Source of the DNA: an uncultured Kouleothrix sp.
GTDB lineage: Bacteria; Chloroflexota; Chloroflexia; Chloroflexales; Roseiflexaceae
Assembly (NCBI GenBank): GCA_937858455.1
Contig: CALLYN010000609.1
Span: 1 to 6,193 of the forward strand
DNA length: 6,193 nt
Direction of reading: 5' to 3'
Below, one piece after another: positions 5,458-6,193 of the stretch. A program made the position numbers and the translations under genes. Position 1 is the first letter of the stretch. The number at the start of each line of letters is the position of its first letter. The notes below the pieces were generated by a model. That model was given only the letters and a program-made list of their open reading frames with translations. It ran no database searches and was not told the DNA's origin.

Positions 5458-6193
5458 AGCGGCTTGCACAAATTACGCTGACGATCGGCGCCACATTGCT
5501 AGCGATCGGCCTGGTATGGGTGTTTCAGCCAACGCTGGCGTTGTTTGGCGGTTCGCTGGCGATCTCGGCGGCGCTGCGGCCGCTGGTGCAGCGCTTCGAA
5601 AGCCGCGGCATCAGCCGTGGCCGCGCCATTCTGATCTGGTACGCGCTGATCATGGCCGGCCTGGTAGTTGGCGCCCTAATCTACAGCGTCGGCATCGCCG
5701 ACGAAGTATCGTCTGGCACCGAGCAGCTGCCACGCGCCTACACTGCGCTGATCGGCGCGTGGGCACACGGCACGCCAGCCCAGCAGGCGCTGGCGCGCAA
5801 TCTGCCCGACTTCGAAACGCTCACGCGCGGCGCGATCAGCGGGGGTGGGCTGGCCACGCTGGGCAGCACCTTGCTTGGGCTATCGAGCAGCCTGCTTAAC
5901 TTTCTGCTGTTTGCGTTTGCGGCGTTGAGCCTGGCCTACTACTGGCTGATCGAGGTTGCGCACTTCGAGCGGCTATGGCTCTCGTTCCTGCCGATCGCGG
6001 CGCGCGTGCCCGCCCGAAATATCTGGCGCAACGCCGAGATGGCCGTGGGCGCGTACATTCGCTCGACGGTGATCGCCATGGCGGTGGCGGCGCTTATGCT
6101 GCTGGCGCTATACCGCGTGCTACAGCTGCCATTCGCCACGCTGCTGGCGCTCGCCGGCGGGTTCAGCCAGCTCATCCCGCGGCTTGGCCCGGT
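5454..6193 (+). CDS. Second AI-2E family transporter, incomplete at window end
   Basis: An open frame runs from ATG 5454 to the window edge: 246 complete codons without a stop, cut off inside the gene. Seen: start MKRLAQITLTIGATLLAIGL; hydrophobic segments near 7-39, 58-80, 131-164 and 205-240; a loop LRPLVQRFESRGISRGRA (41-58) matching the position of VVERLRKWGLPQSLA in the upstream gene; AYYWLIEV (161-168) matching ISYYWLYYR there; and LAGGFSQLIPRLGP (233-246) matching the family IPxxGP signature. It is clearly a diverged paralogue rather than a copy, and its N-terminus lacks the Ser/Ala-rich extension of the first protein. It overlaps that gene by ATGA and has a good AGGAG site, so both are made from one mRNA. 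Substrate unknown. The remaining C-terminal part lies beyond the window. Confidence 0.9.
   Translation, partial: MKRLAQITLTIGATLLAIGLVWVFQPTLALFGGSLAISAALRPLVQRFESRGISRGRAILIWYALIMAGLVVGALIYSVGIADEVSSGTEQLPRAYTALIGAWAHGTPAQQALARNLPDFETLTRGAISGGGLATLGSTLLGLSSSLLNFLLFAFAALSLAYYWLIEVAHFERLWLSFLPIAARVPARNIWRNAEMAVGAYIRSTVIAMAVAALMLLALYRVLQLPFATLLALAGGFSQLIPRLGP

Noticed and set aside
4168..6193. Quorum-sensing locus because of the 'AI-2E' family name
   Set aside because: The name comes from one E. coli member; there is no LuxS, Lsr or sensor gene here, and most family members have other or unknown roles.

Overview
This window is a high-GC bacterial chromosomal segment (an impression from reading it, not a computed figure). 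It carries five protein genes on two strands and no RNA genes, mobile elements or CRISPR arrays that I can see. The taxon cannot be proved from the sequence. GC-rich coding DNA, a short RpoD-type sigma factor and tandem AI-2E permeases would fit a Chloroflexota-type bacterium (Roseiflexus/Kouleothrix-like), but this is a tentative inference.

Left part, minus strand, read from right to left. A long-chain-type trans-polyprenyl diphosphate synthase (2829-3878) comes first. A 204-bp spacer with an inverted repeat follows, then an RpoD/SigA-type sigma factor (1584-2624). The sigma gene ends at a very clear intrinsic terminator (1529-1557). Next is a CNNM/CorC-type membrane protein with paired CBS domains (62-1438), which has its own candidate promoter and strong ribosome binding site. 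A hairpin at the very edge (1-17) may be its terminator.

Right part, plus strand. An AI-2E (PerM/UPF0118) family membrane protein (4168-5457) is followed, with an ATGA start/stop overlap, by a second, different AI-2E family gene (5454 to the end of the window, incomplete).

Centre. The 289 bp between the divergent polyprenyl synthase and AI-2E genes (3879-4167) is locally AT-rich. It contains a good minus-strand promoter, a weaker overlapping plus-strand promoter, a perfect 8-bp dyad (TTGTGATA-N17-TATCACAA) covering both, and a leader of about 220 nt with several nested inverted repeats. This is the most interesting part of the window.

Functionally the genes look like housekeeping and envelope functions: isoprenoid chain synthesis (probably quinone side chain), transcription initiation, a divalent-cation-transport-related membrane protein, and two permeases. 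I see no evidence of a new defence or biosynthetic system. The notable points are the coupled AI-2E pair, the dyad in the divergent control region, and the two leaders with inverted repeats.
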